64,000 nt of DNA from assembly GCA_016218975.1 (NCBI GenBank), contig JACRCO010000029.1:43840-107839 (forward strand), read 5' to 3'. Every line of letters starts with the position of its first letter. Positions within the stretch are counted from its first letter, which is position 1. This DNA comes from Deltaproteobacteria bacterium. GTDB lineage: Bacteria; Desulfobacterota; Deferrimicrobia; Deferrimicrobiales; Deferrimicrobiaceae. Shown in pieces: positions 25,434 through 34,599 of the stretch. Below the pieces are notes generated by a model. That model ran no database searches, had not been told where the DNA came from, and worked only from the letters and a program-made list of their open reading frames with translations. A program made the translations under genes and the position numbers.

Positions 25434-28400
25434 GTGACGTCAAAAGATTTCGAGTGGGAAAAAATATTCTTCTCCATGCCGGAGGCGGTCGCCGTCGTAG
25501 ACCGTGAATTCCGGTTCGCCTGGGTCAACGCCGCGATGGAGGACCTGGTCGGAGCCCCCAGGGAGAAGATCATCGGGCACATCTGCCACAAGCTTATCCA
25601 CAATACCGACCACCCGATAGAGGGTTGTCTTTTCGAGCGCGTTAAAAGCAGCCATAGGCGGGAATCCGCCGAGATGGAGGTGCCGGAAAAAAAGAAGTGG
25701 CTCAGGGTGACCGTCGATCCCGTGTTCGACGGGGACGGGAACCTGGCGGGAGCTATCCATTACATATCGGACATCACCGCGGCGAAAAGGCTGGAGGAAG
25801 AGAGGGATCTCGACGAAAGGCGGCTCGGGTTATTGAGCCGGATCGGCATGCTGGTGCTACGGGAGCCGAATATCGAGGCGATGCTGAAAGAAGCCATGCG
25901 GGACATCTGCGGGACCCTCGGGCTGTGCCGTGTAGCGGTCCGGATCTTCGGCGAGCCCGAATGGGTGGACGAATACTGCGAACCCGGTTTCCCTCCCTCC
26001 GATCCCGATATATCCGTCTACCGGTGCATCGCCGATTTGAGTTTGAGCTCCTTCGGGGGAAACGTCGTGGTAAACGACATCCGTGCCGTTACTTATAACG
26101 GAGTCCGGAGGGAAAAGACGGATCGGCTGCGCCTGGGAGCGTTTCTCGGCGTCCCGTTGCGCAACGGGCAGGACCTGGGGGGATATCTCTATCTTTGCCT
26201 GGAACGGCCGCACGCCTGGACCACCTCCGAGGTCGCAGTCGCGGAAGCTGTCGCCCGTGGTATTACGGTAGCCGTACACCATTCGAAAGTGGCCGGCAAG
26301 CAGAAGGAGATATCCAGCCGTCTGGTATCCCTGATGAACAACCTTCCCGGCGTCGTCTACAGGGGGCTGCGCGACTGGTCCCTGATCTTCATCGGCGCCG
26401 ACGTGAAACGCATGACGGGGTATCTTCCGGAAGAACTGATGATGGGCTCCGTCAGCTGGCGCAACCTGATCCACCCCGACGATTTCGAGCGCGTCAAGCA
26501 GGTATTCCGTGAAGCGGTGCGCCAACGGCGGAAGGTCCTGAGAGTCGAGTACAGGGTTTTACACAGGGACGGAATCGCCCGGTGGGTCGCCGACCGGCGC
26601 CAGTTGATCTACGACGAGGAAGGAAACTTCTCCTACGTGGACGGACTGCTGCTCGACGTAACCGAGCGGAAGGAGGCCGAGGAGAAGCAGCGGGAAATCG
26701 AGCGGCGTTTCAAGGTGATCGCCGACACCGCACCCGATGCGATCATTTCGGCCGATTCCCGGGGCCGTATCGTCTTCGTCAATCCAGGCGGCCTGAATAT
26801 GTTCGGATACGACGGCGAATCCCTGGCGGGAAGGGAGCTTACCCTGCTGATTCCCGAACGGTATCGTTCCGCCCATGAGAAAGGGATGGCGAGGTTCCTG
26901 GCCACCGGCGAGCCACGGGTCATCGGCAGAACGATCGAATTGCACGGGCTTCGCAAGGACGGAACGGAATTTCCCCTCGAACTGTCGCTTGCTACCTGGA
27001 ATACGGGGGAAGGGGTTTTTTTCACCGGGATCATCCGGGACATAACGGCGAGAAAAACCGCGGAGGAGGAGATCCATGCGACGTACAGCAAGCTTCACTC
27101 GCTGGTGGAGGCTTCTCCCGTTTCCATCACCGCCGTGAGCAAGGACGGGATCACGACGATGTGGAACCCGATGGCCGAGAAGGTCTTCGGCTGGAGCCGC
27201 GAGGAAGCGATGGGCCGGTTCCTTCCGATCATTCCGGAAGACAAGAAGGAGGAATTCCGCGAATTCCAGGGCCGAACCGTCAGGGAAGGCGGGATCTCGG
27301 GTGTGGAAACCCGGCGCCTTCGGAAAGACGGAACCCTGGTCGACGTCCGTCTTTCCACGGCTCCGATGAGGGATTCCCTGGGGAACATCGTCGGCATGGT
27401 CGGAATCCTGGAGGACATCTCCGGGCGGAAAAGAATGGAGCAGGCGCTCCACGAGAGCGAGGAGCAGCTTCGGCAGTCGCAGAAGATCGAGGCCGTGGGG
27501 CGGCTGGCGGGAGGCGTGGCGCACGACTTCAACAATCTCCTCACGGCGATCCGGGGGTATTCCGACCTGCTGCTCATGAAGCTCGAAGCCGGTTCCAACC
27601 TGCGGGGGGAGGTGGAGGAAATACAGAAGGCGGGCGAACGCGCGTCGTCGCTGACGCGTCAGTTGCTGGCTTTCAGCAGAAAACAGGTCCTGCAACCGAA
27701 AGTGCTCGACCTTAACGCGGTCGTCGACAACATGAACGGGATGCTGCGGCGCCTGATCGGCGAGGACATCGACCTGGTGACGGGACTTCGTCCCGCCCTC
27801 TGGAGCGTGAAAGTGGACCCGGGCCAGATCGAGCAGGTCATCATGAACCTCGCCGTCAACGCGAGAGACGCGATGCCCAGGGGCGGAAAGGTCACAATAG
27901 AAACGGATAACGTTACGCTGGACGACGCGTACGTGAAACGGCACCCGTTTTTCAAGGCGGGAGAGTACGCCATACTGGCCATCAGCGACACGGGAGAAGG
28001 GATGAGCGACGTCGTGAAAAAGCGTCTCTTCGAGCCCTTTTTCACCACGAAGGAGAAGGGGAAGGGAACGGGCCTGGGGCTGTCCACCGTCTACGGCATC
28101 GTCAAGCAGAGCGGCGGGTACATCCGTGTCGACAGCGAGCTCGGGAAGGGGACCGCCTTCAAGGTATATTTCCCCCGCGTATGCATGCCTGCCGATACGA
28201 AAAAGGATAAGCGGGAGTCGAAACTTCAGCCCGGAAGCGAGTGCGTGTTGTTGGTGGAAGACGAGGATGTGGTGCGATCCCTGATCAAGACGGTTCTAAC
28301 TGAACACGGCTACACCGTGCTCGCGGCGGCCGACGGCGCCGAAGCCCTGAAGATCGGCAGGGAATACAGCGGCCCCATCGACCTGATCCTCACGGATGTC

Positions 28401-28613
28401 GTTATGCCCAACATGGGCGGCCGCCAGGCTGCGGATTCGCTCGCTCCCCACCGGCCCGGGATCAAGGTCCTTTACATTTCGGGCTATACGGACGATGCCA
28501 TCGTGAGCCACGGAGTGCTGGAGGCCGGCATCGCCTTCCTCCAGAAGCCGTTTACGCCCCATTCCCTCCTTCGGAAGGTCCGGGAAGTTCTCGACAATGC
28601 GAAACGGGGGTGA
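25434..28613 (+). CDS. Hybrid sensor histidine kinase: PAS-GAF-PAS-PAS-PAS-HisKA-HATPase-REC
   Basis: 1059 residues, GTG start after AAGGGA; no membrane helix, so cytoplasmic. Domains in order: PAS (about 10-120) with a Cys/His cluster GHICHKLIHNTDHPIEGCLF; GAF (about 130-285); PAS_3-like (about 300-420); two more PAS (about 425-545 and 550-670); dimerisation/phospho-acceptor GGVAHDFNNLLTAIRGY; ATPase with NLAVNARDAM, ISDTGEGM and GTGLGLSTVYGIV; receiver (about 935-1055) with VEDED and LTDVVMPNMGG. No dedicated response-regulator gene is adjacent. Its divergent position to the TRAP-ior-paaK operon suggests a possible control link. Confidence 0.92.
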   Translation: MTSKDFEWEKIFFSMPEAVAVVDREFRFAWVNAAMEDLVGAPREKIIGHICHKLIHNTDHPIEGCLFERVKSSHRRESAEMEVPEKKKWLRVTVDPVFDGDGNLAGAIHYISDITAAKRLEEERDLDERRLGLLSRIGMLVLREPNIEAMLKEAMRDICGTLGLCRVAVRIFGEPEWVDEYCEPGFPPSDPDISVYRCIADLSLSSFGGNVVVNDIRAVTYNGVRREKTDRLRLGAFLGVPLRNGQDLGGYLYLCLERPHAWTTSEVAVAEAVARGITVAVHHSKVAGKQKEISSRLVSLMNNLPGVVYRGLRDWSLIFIGADVKRMTGYLPEELMMGSVSWRNLIHPDDFERVKQVFREAVRQRRKVLRVEYRVLHRDGIARWVADRRQLIYDEEGNFSYVDGLLLDVTERKEAEEKQREIERRFKVIADTAPDAIISADSRGRIVFVNPGGLNMFGYDGESLAGRELTLLIPERYRSAHEKGMARFLATGEPRVIGRTIELHGLRKDGTEFPLELSLATWNTGEGVFFTGIIRDITARKTAEEEIHATYSKLHSLVEASPVSITAVSKDGITTMWNPMAEKVFGWSREEAMGRFLPIIPEDKKEEFREFQGRTVREGGISGVETRRLRKDGTLVDVRLSTAPMRDSLGNIVGMVGILEDISGRKRMEQALHESEEQLRQSQKIEAVGRLAGGVAHDFNNLLTAIRGYSDLLLMKLEAGSNLRGEVEEIQKAGERASSLTRQLLAFSRKQVLQPKVLDLNAVVDNMNGMLRRLIGEDIDLVTGLRPALWSVKVDPGQIEQVIMNLAVNARDAMPRGGKVTIETDNVTLDDAYVKRHPFFKAGEYAILAISDTGEGMSDVVKKRLFEPFFTTKEKGKGTGLGLSTVYGIVKQSGGYIRVDSELGKGTAFKVYFPRVCMPADTKKDKRESKLQPGSECVLLVEDEDVVRSLIKTVLTEHGYTVLAAADGAEALKIGREYSGPIDLILTDVVMPNMGGRQAADSLAPHRPGIKVLYISGYTDDAIVSHGVLEAGIAFLQKPFTPHSLLRKVREVLDNAKRG

Positions 28614-28622
28614 CGGTTCCGC

Positions 28623-28979
28623 GTGATCGCATTCAACCGCAGCCGCGGCAATGTCCTGGGAGAGCGGATTGCGGGCGCGATTACGTTCCTGTCGAGGGGA
28701 CGCGGCCTGCTCGGGCGGCCTGCGCTGGAGGAAGGGGAAGGATTGTGGATAGCCCCCTGTCGCATCGTCCACACGTTCGGAATGTCCTTTTCCATCGACG
28801 TCATCTTCATCGACAATGAGGGGCGGATCCTCGGACTGCATCCGGAGATGCCGCAGGCGCGGATCACGCGGTATTATCGGAAGGCAGCCGGAGCGCTGGA
28901 GCTGCCCTCGGGAGTCATCGGGCGGACGGGCGCAGCGGCGGGCGACATCGTGGAGCTCACCGAGGTGTTGCAACGGTGA
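28623..28979 (+). CDS. DUF192 family protein
   Basis: 118 residues, GTG start 9 bases after the kinase stop. It shows the DUF192 signature ARGLLGR-like (RGRGLLGRPALEEGEGLWIA) and CRIVHTFGMSFSIDVIFID, then VLELP-like ALELPSGVIGRTGAAAGD. There is no signal peptide here, whereas many members are exported. The molecular function of DUF192 proteins is not established. Confidence 0.88.
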   Translation: MIAFNRSRGNVLGERIAGAITFLSRGRGLLGRPALEEGEGLWIAPCRIVHTFGMSFSIDVIFIDNEGRILGLHPEMPQARITRYYRKAAGALELPSGVIGRTGAAAGDIVELTEVLQR

Positions 28980-29018
28980 AGGCGGTTTTGGCGGGCGGAT
29001 CCGCCGGCGGGAATTCCT

Positions 29019-29909
29019 GTGGATCGCGTTGAAATTTCGGAGCGGGCGCGGCGGCTGACGGCCCGGCTTTCATCGTGCGATCTGTGCCCGAGAATTTGCC
29101 GGGTCGACCGGATTGCGGACGAAAGGGGCGTCTGCCGGACGGGGAGGTTCGCAAGGGTGACTTCATTCGGCCCTCATTTCGGCGAAGAAGCGCCCTTGTC
29201 GGGCATACGCGGTTCGGGGACCGTCTTCTTTTCCCAGTGCAATCTCCATTGCGCCTTCTGCCAGAATTTCGACATAAGCCATCATGAAGAGGGCAGGGAG
29301 GTCGACGCCGAATCCCTGGCGGCGGTCTTTCTTTCCCTTCAGAAATCCGGTTGTCATAATCTTAACCTTGTCACGCCCACCCACGTGACTCCGCAGATCG
29401 TCGAAGCGCTTGCCGCAGCGAAGGCCATCGGGCTGTCAATGCCGGTGGTTTACAACTGCGGCGGATATGAGAAGGTCGAGACGCTTCGGGAGCTCGAAGG
29501 CTTGATCGACGTCTACATGCCCGACGTCAAGTTTCTTTCCACAGAGGCGGCAGACCGGTACTGCGAGGCTCCCGACTACCCCGATGCGGTGCGGTCGGCG
29601 GTTCGGGAGATGGCCCGGCAGGTGGGGCCGCTGATCCTCGACCGGCACGGGATCGCGCGGAAAGGCCTCCTCGTACGGCACCTTGTGATGCCGGCCGATG
29701 CCTCGACGACCCGAGGCGTGATGGATTTCCTCGCCGGCGAAATCGGTACCGACACGTACCTTAACCTCATGGACCAATATAGGCCGTGCGGCCGGGCGTT
29801 CTCATTTCCGGAAATCGCGCGGCGGACCACCCGCGCGGAATGGGCCGCTGCCAGGGAGTACGCCCTCCAAAAAGGCATGTCCCGCCTCGACGGCGACCGC
29901 GTCCGTTGA
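29019..29909 (+). CDS. Radical SAM protein, PflA-like
   Basis: 296 residues, GTG start. The radical-SAM cluster ligands are in CNLHCAFCQNFDIS (CxxxCxxC). An N-terminal Cys group (CDLCPRICRVDR and GVCRTG) is shared with the subfamily of uncharacterised PflA-like activases. Other features are GTVFFSQCNLHCAFC, NLVTPTHVTPQIVEAL, YNCGGYEKVE and IDVYMPDVKF. It probably reductively cleaves S-adenosylmethionine to make a 5'-deoxyadenosyl radical. No glycyl-radical enzyme lies nearby, so its target is unknown. Confidence 0.87.
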   Translation: MDRVEISERARRLTARLSSCDLCPRICRVDRIADERGVCRTGRFARVTSFGPHFGEEAPLSGIRGSGTVFFSQCNLHCAFCQNFDISHHEEGREVDAESLAAVFLSLQKSGCHNLNLVTPTHVTPQIVEALAAAKAIGLSMPVVYNCGGYEKVETLRELEGLIDVYMPDVKFLSTEAADRYCEAPDYPDAVRSAVREMARQVGPLILDRHGIARKGLLVRHLVMPADASTTRGVMDFLAGEIGTDTYLNLMDQYRPCGRAFSFPEIARRTTRAEWAAAREYALQKGMSRLDGDRVR

Positions 29910-30339
29910 TGCTAAAGTACGTTCGAATATCCGCACCTCATCTGGATTTCGCTATGCCTCGAGGGGGCCTTGAAATTTACCAATATTATCGAATCTCCAT
30001 GAGGACGGGTCCCTGCCGGAGTTGGATGCTCTCCCCGCGGCTTACGCTTGGCGGACCTCCATGTCCGCCTGCGCTGCGGCTGGCTCCTCGTTCGCTGCCA
30101 TGGACGGCAGCGTGCCGCGGGCGCATGGATGCGCAGGAGCGGCCAAGCCCTCCATGGCTTCACTCGGAGCGCACGCCGCCGCGTGGAGACATCCAGACTC
30201 CGGCTGCCCGTCCCTCACGTTCACCCGCCCCATCGATAAGTTCCCCCTTTCGGCTTACATGTGTTCCGGCTGTCGCACGTCCATACAACTTTGATACATG
30301 TAGCGAACCAGTTCGAACGACAATGATCCTCACGGACGC
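29910..30339. other. Intergenic region carrying the repeat core
   Basis: About 430 bases between the radical-SAM gene and glycerate kinase. The middle (roughly 30055-30160) holds dispersed-repeat sequence including the 53-bp core; the terminal inverted repeats seen in copies A and C are not recognisable. No gene is credible here. Confidence 0.6.
30092..30144 (+). repeat. Dispersed repeat, core-only copy B
   Basis: 53 bases matching 36640-36692 with one substitution and 15256-15308 in reverse orientation. It contains two short palindromic hairpins, GCTGCCATGGACGGCAGC and GCGCATGGATGCGC. Similarity extends upstream (ATGTCCG...CTGCG) towards copy A. Confidence 0.7.
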
Positions 30340-31686
30340 ATGACCGCCTCGGCGAAATGTTTTTTGGAGGAGATATTCAGGGCGGCGGTGGAGGCCGTCG
30401 AGCCGGGGCGGCTCGTGCGGCAGACGCTGGAGCGGTCCGCTGAAGGGATCTCCCTCCGCGGGAGCGAGCAATCGTCTTTCGTGCGGTGGAACGCGATCCG
30501 GAACATCTGCCTCGTGGGCGGAGGGAAAGCCGGACGCCCGATGGGCGAGGCCGCGATCGGGATACTGGGGGAGAAGATCAAGGCCGGCGTCCTTGCCGTT
30601 CCACGCGGTAAGGGAGGCGAATCGGGGCCCGTTCGGTTTGTCGAAGCGGGCCATCCGTTTCCGGACGGGGGGAGCCGGGAAGCGGCGGAGGAGATGCTTC
30701 GCATTCTCGCCGTGGCCGGTGAGGAAGATCTCGTCGTCGCGCTGCTTTCCGGCGGCGGCTCCTCCATGATCTCGCTCCCTGCGGATGGGATATCACCCGC
30801 GGACAAGGATGAGACGTCCCGGCTACTGATGAACGCGGGGGCGGACATATCGGAGATCAACACGGTACGGAAGCTCCTGTCCCGCGTCAAAGGCGGGCGC
30901 ATGGCGCTCGCGGCGGTTCCCGCGAGGGTCTTCGCGCTCCTGCTGTCCGATGTGCCCGGCGACGACCCATCCGTCATCGCCTCGGGACCGTTTTCGCCCG
31001 ATACGACGATTTCCGGAAATGCGTTGGAGATCGTCGCCCGGCGCGGCATCCTCGCGATGCTGCCCAATCCGGTTCGCTCGCGCCTTGAATCGGGAGCGGC
31101 GGGGAACCTTCCTGATGCGCCGAAACCGGGCGATCGGGCGTTCGACCGGGTCTCCTGCGCCGTGGTCGGTTCGAACCGGGCCGCTCTTGAGGCGGCTTGT
31201 GCGGCGGCGAAACGTCCTGGGTCCGCGGATGTGCGAGTCCTTCCCGGATTCCTCCGGGGTGAAGCGCGCCTGTGCGCCCGCGACTTCGTGTCCGAACTCA
31301 AGCGGGCATCCGCGTCCGCCCCTCCAGGGAGGGAAATTGTCCTGATCGCGGGAGGAGAGACGGCGGTGACGGTTCGAGGAGGGGGAAAAGGAGGGCGCTG
31401 CCAGGAATTCGCCCTCTCGGCGGCGATCGAAATGGCAGGGGAGAGTGCATTGGCCGTCCTGTGCGCAGGGACCGACGGGATCGACGGGCCGACAGGCGCC
31501 GCGGGAGCGTATGCGGACGGGAAGACCTGCGCCCGGGCCGCGTCCATCGGGCTTTCACCGGCCGAAAAACTGGAAAACAACGACGCGTATCCGTTTTTCG
31601 CCGCTCTGTCCGACCTGGCGGTCACCGGTGCCACCGGCACGAACGTCGCCGACATCGCCATCGGGTTGGTCAGCGATTACCGCTGA
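30340..31686 (+). CDS. Glycerate 2-kinase (MOFRL/GK-II type)
   Basis: 448 residues, ATG start. Family II glycerate kinase, transferring phosphate from ATP to C2 of D-glycerate. Visible features: NICLVGGGKAGRPMGEAAIG, EAGHPFPDGGSREAAEEML, LVVALLSGGGSSMISLP, EINTVRKLLSRVKGGRMALA, LLLSDVPGDDPSVIASGP and the C-terminal MOFRL region with GGETAVTVRGGGKGGRCQEF and CAGTDGIDGPTGAAGAYAD. It links serine/glyoxylate breakdown to glycolysis. It precedes the hrcA operon but has its own spacing. Confidence 0.93.
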   Translation: MTASAKCFLEEIFRAAVEAVEPGRLVRQTLERSAEGISLRGSEQSSFVRWNAIRNICLVGGGKAGRPMGEAAIGILGEKIKAGVLAVPRGKGGESGPVRFVEAGHPFPDGGSREAAEEMLRILAVAGEEDLVVALLSGGGSSMISLPADGISPADKDETSRLLMNAGADISEINTVRKLLSRVKGGRMALAAVPARVFALLLSDVPGDDPSVIASGPFSPDTTISGNALEIVARRGILAMLPNPVRSRLESGAAGNLPDAPKPGDRAFDRVSCAVVGSNRAALEAACAAAKRPGSADVRVLPGFLRGEARLCARDFVSELKRASASAPPGREIVLIAGGETAVTVRGGGKGGRCQEFALSAAIEMAGESALAVLCAGTDGIDGPTGAAGAYADGKTCARAASIGLSPAEKLENNDAYPFFAALSDLAVTGATGTNVADIAIGLVSDYR

Positions 31687-31705
31687 CCTCCCGCCGCCGC
31701 CCTCC

Positions 31706-31735
31706 TTGACACCCCGGATTCCGCGCTGTTACATT
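31706..31735 (+). promoter_or_regulatory. Sigma-70-type promoter of the heat-shock operon
   Basis: TTGACA (31706-31711) is a full -35 consensus. A weak -10 follows: TTACAT (31729-31734, 17-base spacer) or TACATT (31730-31735, 18). The CIRCE operator starts a few bases downstream, at the expected transcription start, so repressor would block initiation. Confidence 0.7.
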
Positions 31736-31739
31736 GGGA

Positions 31740-31766
31740 TTAGCACTCGGCAGGGCGGAGTGCTAA
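31740..31766 (+). promoter_or_regulatory. CIRCE operator (HrcA binding site)
   Basis: TTAGCACTC (31740-31748), nine-base spacer, GAGTGCTAA (31758-31766): both halves match the CIRCE consensus exactly. It lies 22 bases before hrcA and therefore should autoregulate the hrcA-grpE-dnaJ operon. Confidence 0.97.
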
Positions 31767-31788
31767 TCCGTTGGAACGGTAGGCGAAG

Positions 31789-32826
31789 GTGACCGGAGTT
31801 TTGGACGACCGCGGGGCGCAGGTGCTGCGCTACGTGGTGGAAGACTACATAGAAACCGCCGAGCCGGTAGGATCACGCACGATTTCCAAGAGGATGGAGC
31901 AGCATCTCTCCCCGGCGACGATCCGAAACATCATGTCGGACCTGGAAGAGATGGGCTACCTCGTCCAGCCGCATACCTCGGCGGGACGCGTGCCCACGGG
32001 GACGGGATTCCGGTACTACGTCGATTATCTCCTGGCGCGGCGCCAGTTGGCGAGGCCGCAGCGCGACCAGCTCCAGCGGATGGCCGGCGAAGCGGGAGGG
32101 TCCGCCGACGAGCTGGTGCGGCAGGTGAGCCGCCTCGTTTCGACCCTTTCCCGCCAGGCGTGCGTGGTCGTAGTCGCCCGGCTTTCGAGCCAGCCGCTCC
32201 GGTCCCTTAGCCTGCTGCGGGCGGGAGCCGACAAGGTCCTGCTGGTCATCGTAACCAGGGGAGGCTGGGTCGAGCACAGGCTCATCGAAGGCGAAGCGGG
32301 CCTGTCGGGCGACGATATCGCGAAAATCAACGCTTACCTGAACGAGCTCGCCGACGGCATCTCCCTCCATGAGCTCCGCGGAAAGATCCTTCAGGAGATG
32401 AAGCGGGAAAAGGCCCGGTACGACCGCCTTATGCAACGTGCGTTGCGTCTCGGCGCAAGGGCGCTCGAAGAGGGCAGCCCGACCGAGGTGTACGTGGAGG
32501 GAAGGGCGAACATCCTTGAACAGCCCGAGTTCGCCGAGGACGTCCAGAAGCTCAAGCGCATTCTTCGCGCATTCGAGGAGAAAAGCGTCATCGTCCGTCT
32601 GCTCGACCGCACGCTCGAGGGCGACGCCATTCAGGTATCGATCGGTTCGGAAAATCCGGTGGAGGGCCTCCCCGACATCTCGGTGGTCGCCTCCGGCTAC
32701 CGGCTGGGGGAATCGATGACGGGCAGTATAGGGCTGATCGGCCCCGTCCGCATGGATTACTCGCGGATCATCCCCCTCGTGGAATACTCGGCAAGACTGT
32801 TGAGCTCGACCTTCGAGCATCGGTAA
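31789..32826 (+). CDS. hrcA: Heat-inducible transcription repressor HrcA
   Basis: 345 residues, GTG start. The N-terminal winged helix (VLRYVVEDYIETAEPVGSRT, SPATIRNIMSDLEEMGYLVQ, PHTSAGRVPTGTGFRYYVD) binds CIRCE; a GAF-like middle and C-terminal region follow (IGSENPVEGLPDISVVASGY, GSIGLIGPVRMDYSRIIPLV). HrcA activity normally depends on GroEL. The CIRCE element directly upstream shows autoregulation. Confidence 0.96.
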   Translation: MTGVLDDRGAQVLRYVVEDYIETAEPVGSRTISKRMEQHLSPATIRNIMSDLEEMGYLVQPHTSAGRVPTGTGFRYYVDYLLARRQLARPQRDQLQRMAGEAGGSADELVRQVSRLVSTLSRQACVVVVARLSSQPLRSLSLLRAGADKVLLVIVTRGGWVEHRLIEGEAGLSGDDIAKINAYLNELADGISLHELRGKILQEMKREKARYDRLMQRALRLGARALEEGSPTEVYVEGRANILEQPEFAEDVQKLKRILRAFEEKSVIVRLLDRTLEGDAIQVSIGSENPVEGLPDISVVASGYRLGESMTGSIGLIGPVRMDYSRIIPLVEYSARLLSSTFEHR

Positions 32827-32891
32827 AAGAAAAACCGGTTCTTCCCCCCCTTGCGGATTTTTTTATGGTATCGAGAGGAGAGGAAAGCGTC

Positions 32892-33491
32892 ATGAAGAAC
32901 GACAATAGGAAGAAGGATAGTCCGACGGAATCGCGCGCGGATGATGAAGCGCCCGTCACCGGAGAGGCGGAAGGCGAGGAAGCCGCTCCCGCTCCCGAAG
33001 CATCCGGGGAGCTCGAGGAGCTGAAAACACGCCTGGCGTACCTTGCCGCGGAATTCGACAATTACAGGAAACGCGCGGCGCGGGAAAAGGAATCTCTCGT
33101 CGCCTTCGGCAACGAGAAACTGCTTCGCGCCATTCTGCCGTTCCTCGACAACCTGGAGCGCGCCATGGCCCAGGCCGCCGCGTCGGGGTCGATAGACGGG
33201 CTCCAGGCCGGCGTCCGGCTGACATACGACCAGGCGCTTTCCGATCTGAAAAAATTCGGGTTGGAACAGCTCTCCGCGGAAGGCGAGGCGTTCGATCCTG
33301 CCAGGCACGAAGCGATCGCGCAGACCGCGTGCGAGGGGAAAGAGGAGGGGACGGTCCTGTCCGAGGCCCGGAAAGGATACCTGCTGAACGGCCGCCTTCT
33401 TCGGCCTGCCCAGGTGATCGTGGCGCAGGCGCCGCCGGCCGCGGGACGGGGAAACGGCCGGGATCCCGACAGCCCGGATACGGATAACTGA
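32892..33491 (+). CDS. grpE: Nucleotide exchange factor GrpE
   Basis: 199 residues from the ATG at 32892, preceded by GAGAGG at suitable distance; an in-frame ATG at 32865 is less well placed. The N-terminus is acidic and disordered, then a long coiled coil and the GrpE head: [53 protein letters not shown] and [17 protein letters not shown]. It releases ADP from DnaK. DnaK itself is not encoded between grpE and dnaJ. Confidence 0.95.
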   Translation: MKNDNRKKDSPTESRADDEAPVTGEAEGEEAAPAPEASGELEELKTRLAYLAAEFDNYRKRAAREKESLVAFGNEKLLRAILPFLDNLERAMAQAAASGSIDGLQAGVRLTYDQALSDLKKFGLEQLSAEGEAFDPARHEAIAQTACEGKEEGTVLSEARKGYLLNGRLLRPAQVIVAQAPPAAGRGNGRDPDSPDTDN

Positions 33492-33492
33492 A

Positions 33493-34599
33493 GTGGCCAG
33501 GCGCGACTACTATGAAGTCCTTGGAGTCACACGCGACAGCGGTCCCGAGGACCTGAAAAAAGCCTTCCGCCAGCTTGCGCTCAAGTTCCATCCCGATCGC
33601 AATCCCGGGGACAAGTCCGCCGAGGAGAAGTTCAAGGAGATCAACGAGGCGTACTCCGTCCTGTCCGACCCGGCCAAGCGGGAACAGTACGACGCGTACG
33701 GGCACGCCGGACCTGCCGGGCAGGGCTTCGGGGACTTCGGGAACTTCCATTTCGGCGGCGTGGAAGACATCCTGAACGATTTCTTCGGTTTCGGCTCGAT
33801 CTTCGGCGGAGGCCGCCCGGGAACGCGGCGCGGCGCGGACCTGCGTTACAACCTGGAGGTCGCCTTCGAGGAAGCGGCTTTCGGAACGGAGAAGGAGATC
33901 GTCGTCCCCCGGACCGCGGGCTGCCAGGAGTGCGCGGGGAGCGGAGCGAGGAAAGGCACGCGTCCCGAGAGGTGCGCGGCGTGCAACGGGCGGGGGCAGG
34001 TTTCCGTCCAGCAGGGATTCTTTACGATGACCCGCACTTGCGGCCGATGCCGCGGGACCGGACAGGTCATCAAGGAGTATTGCCCCCGCTGCTCGGGCAG
34101 CGGGACGGTGAAGGAAAGCCGCACGCTCAAGGTGAGGATCCCCGCGGGGGTCGACAACGGCACGAGGCTCAAGCTCAGGGGGGAGGGAGACGCCGTTCCC
34201 GGCGGCGGATCGCCCGGGGACCTTTACGTGGTGATTTCCGTACGCGAGCATCCGATTTTCGTGCGCGAGGGGGAGCATCTGCTTTGCGAAGTGCCGATCA
34301 CCTTTTCGCAAGCCGCCCTGGGGGATGAGATCGATGTCCCGACGCTGTCCGCGAAGAAGAAGCTGACGATTCCTCAAGGCACTCAGTCCGGGCAGCAGTT
34401 CGTCATGAAAGGGGAAGGGGTCGCGGTCCTTAACGGCCATCGCCGCGGCAACCTCGTGATCCGCGCGGTTATCGAGGTCCCGAAGAAACTCAACAAGCGG
34501 CAGAGGGAGTTGCTCCTCGAATTCCAGCAGGTATCGGGCGAGCCGCCCGGCCCCATGTCCCGTTCCTTCTTCGAGAAGGTCAAGGAGATCTTCGGTTGA
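33493..34599 (+). CDS. dnaJ: Chaperone protein DnaJ
   Basis: 368 residues, GTG start one base after the grpE stop. J domain with HPDRNPGD (HPD) at residues 33-35, Gly/Phe-rich linker ([20 protein letters not shown]), four CxxCxGxG zinc motifs ([32 protein letters not shown]) and C-terminal substrate-binding domains. It stimulates the DnaK ATPase and delivers unfolded proteins. The stop overlaps the next gene start. Confidence 0.97.
   Translation: MARRDYYEVLGVTRDSGPEDLKKAFRQLALKFHPDRNPGDKSAEEKFKEINEAYSVLSDPAKREQYDAYGHAGPAGQGFGDFGNFHFGGVEDILNDFFGFGSIFGGGRPGTRRGADLRYNLEVAFEEAAFGTEKEIVVPRTAGCQECAGSGARKGTRPERCAACNGRGQVSVQQGFFTMTRTCGRCRGTGQVIKEYCPRCSGSGTVKESRTLKVRIPAGVDNGTRLKLRGEGDAVPGGGSPGDLYVVISVREHPIFVREGEHLLCEVPITFSQAALGDEIDVPTLSAKKKLTIPQGTQSGQQFVMKGEGVAVLNGHRRGNLVIRAVIEVPKKLNKRQRELLLEFQQVSGEPPGPMSRSFFEKVKEIFG

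Noticed and set aside
28960..29018. Start of the radical SAM gene further upstream
   Set aside because: No alternative in-frame start with a better ribosome site; the GTG at 29019 keeps the N-terminal Cys motif close to the start as in the family.
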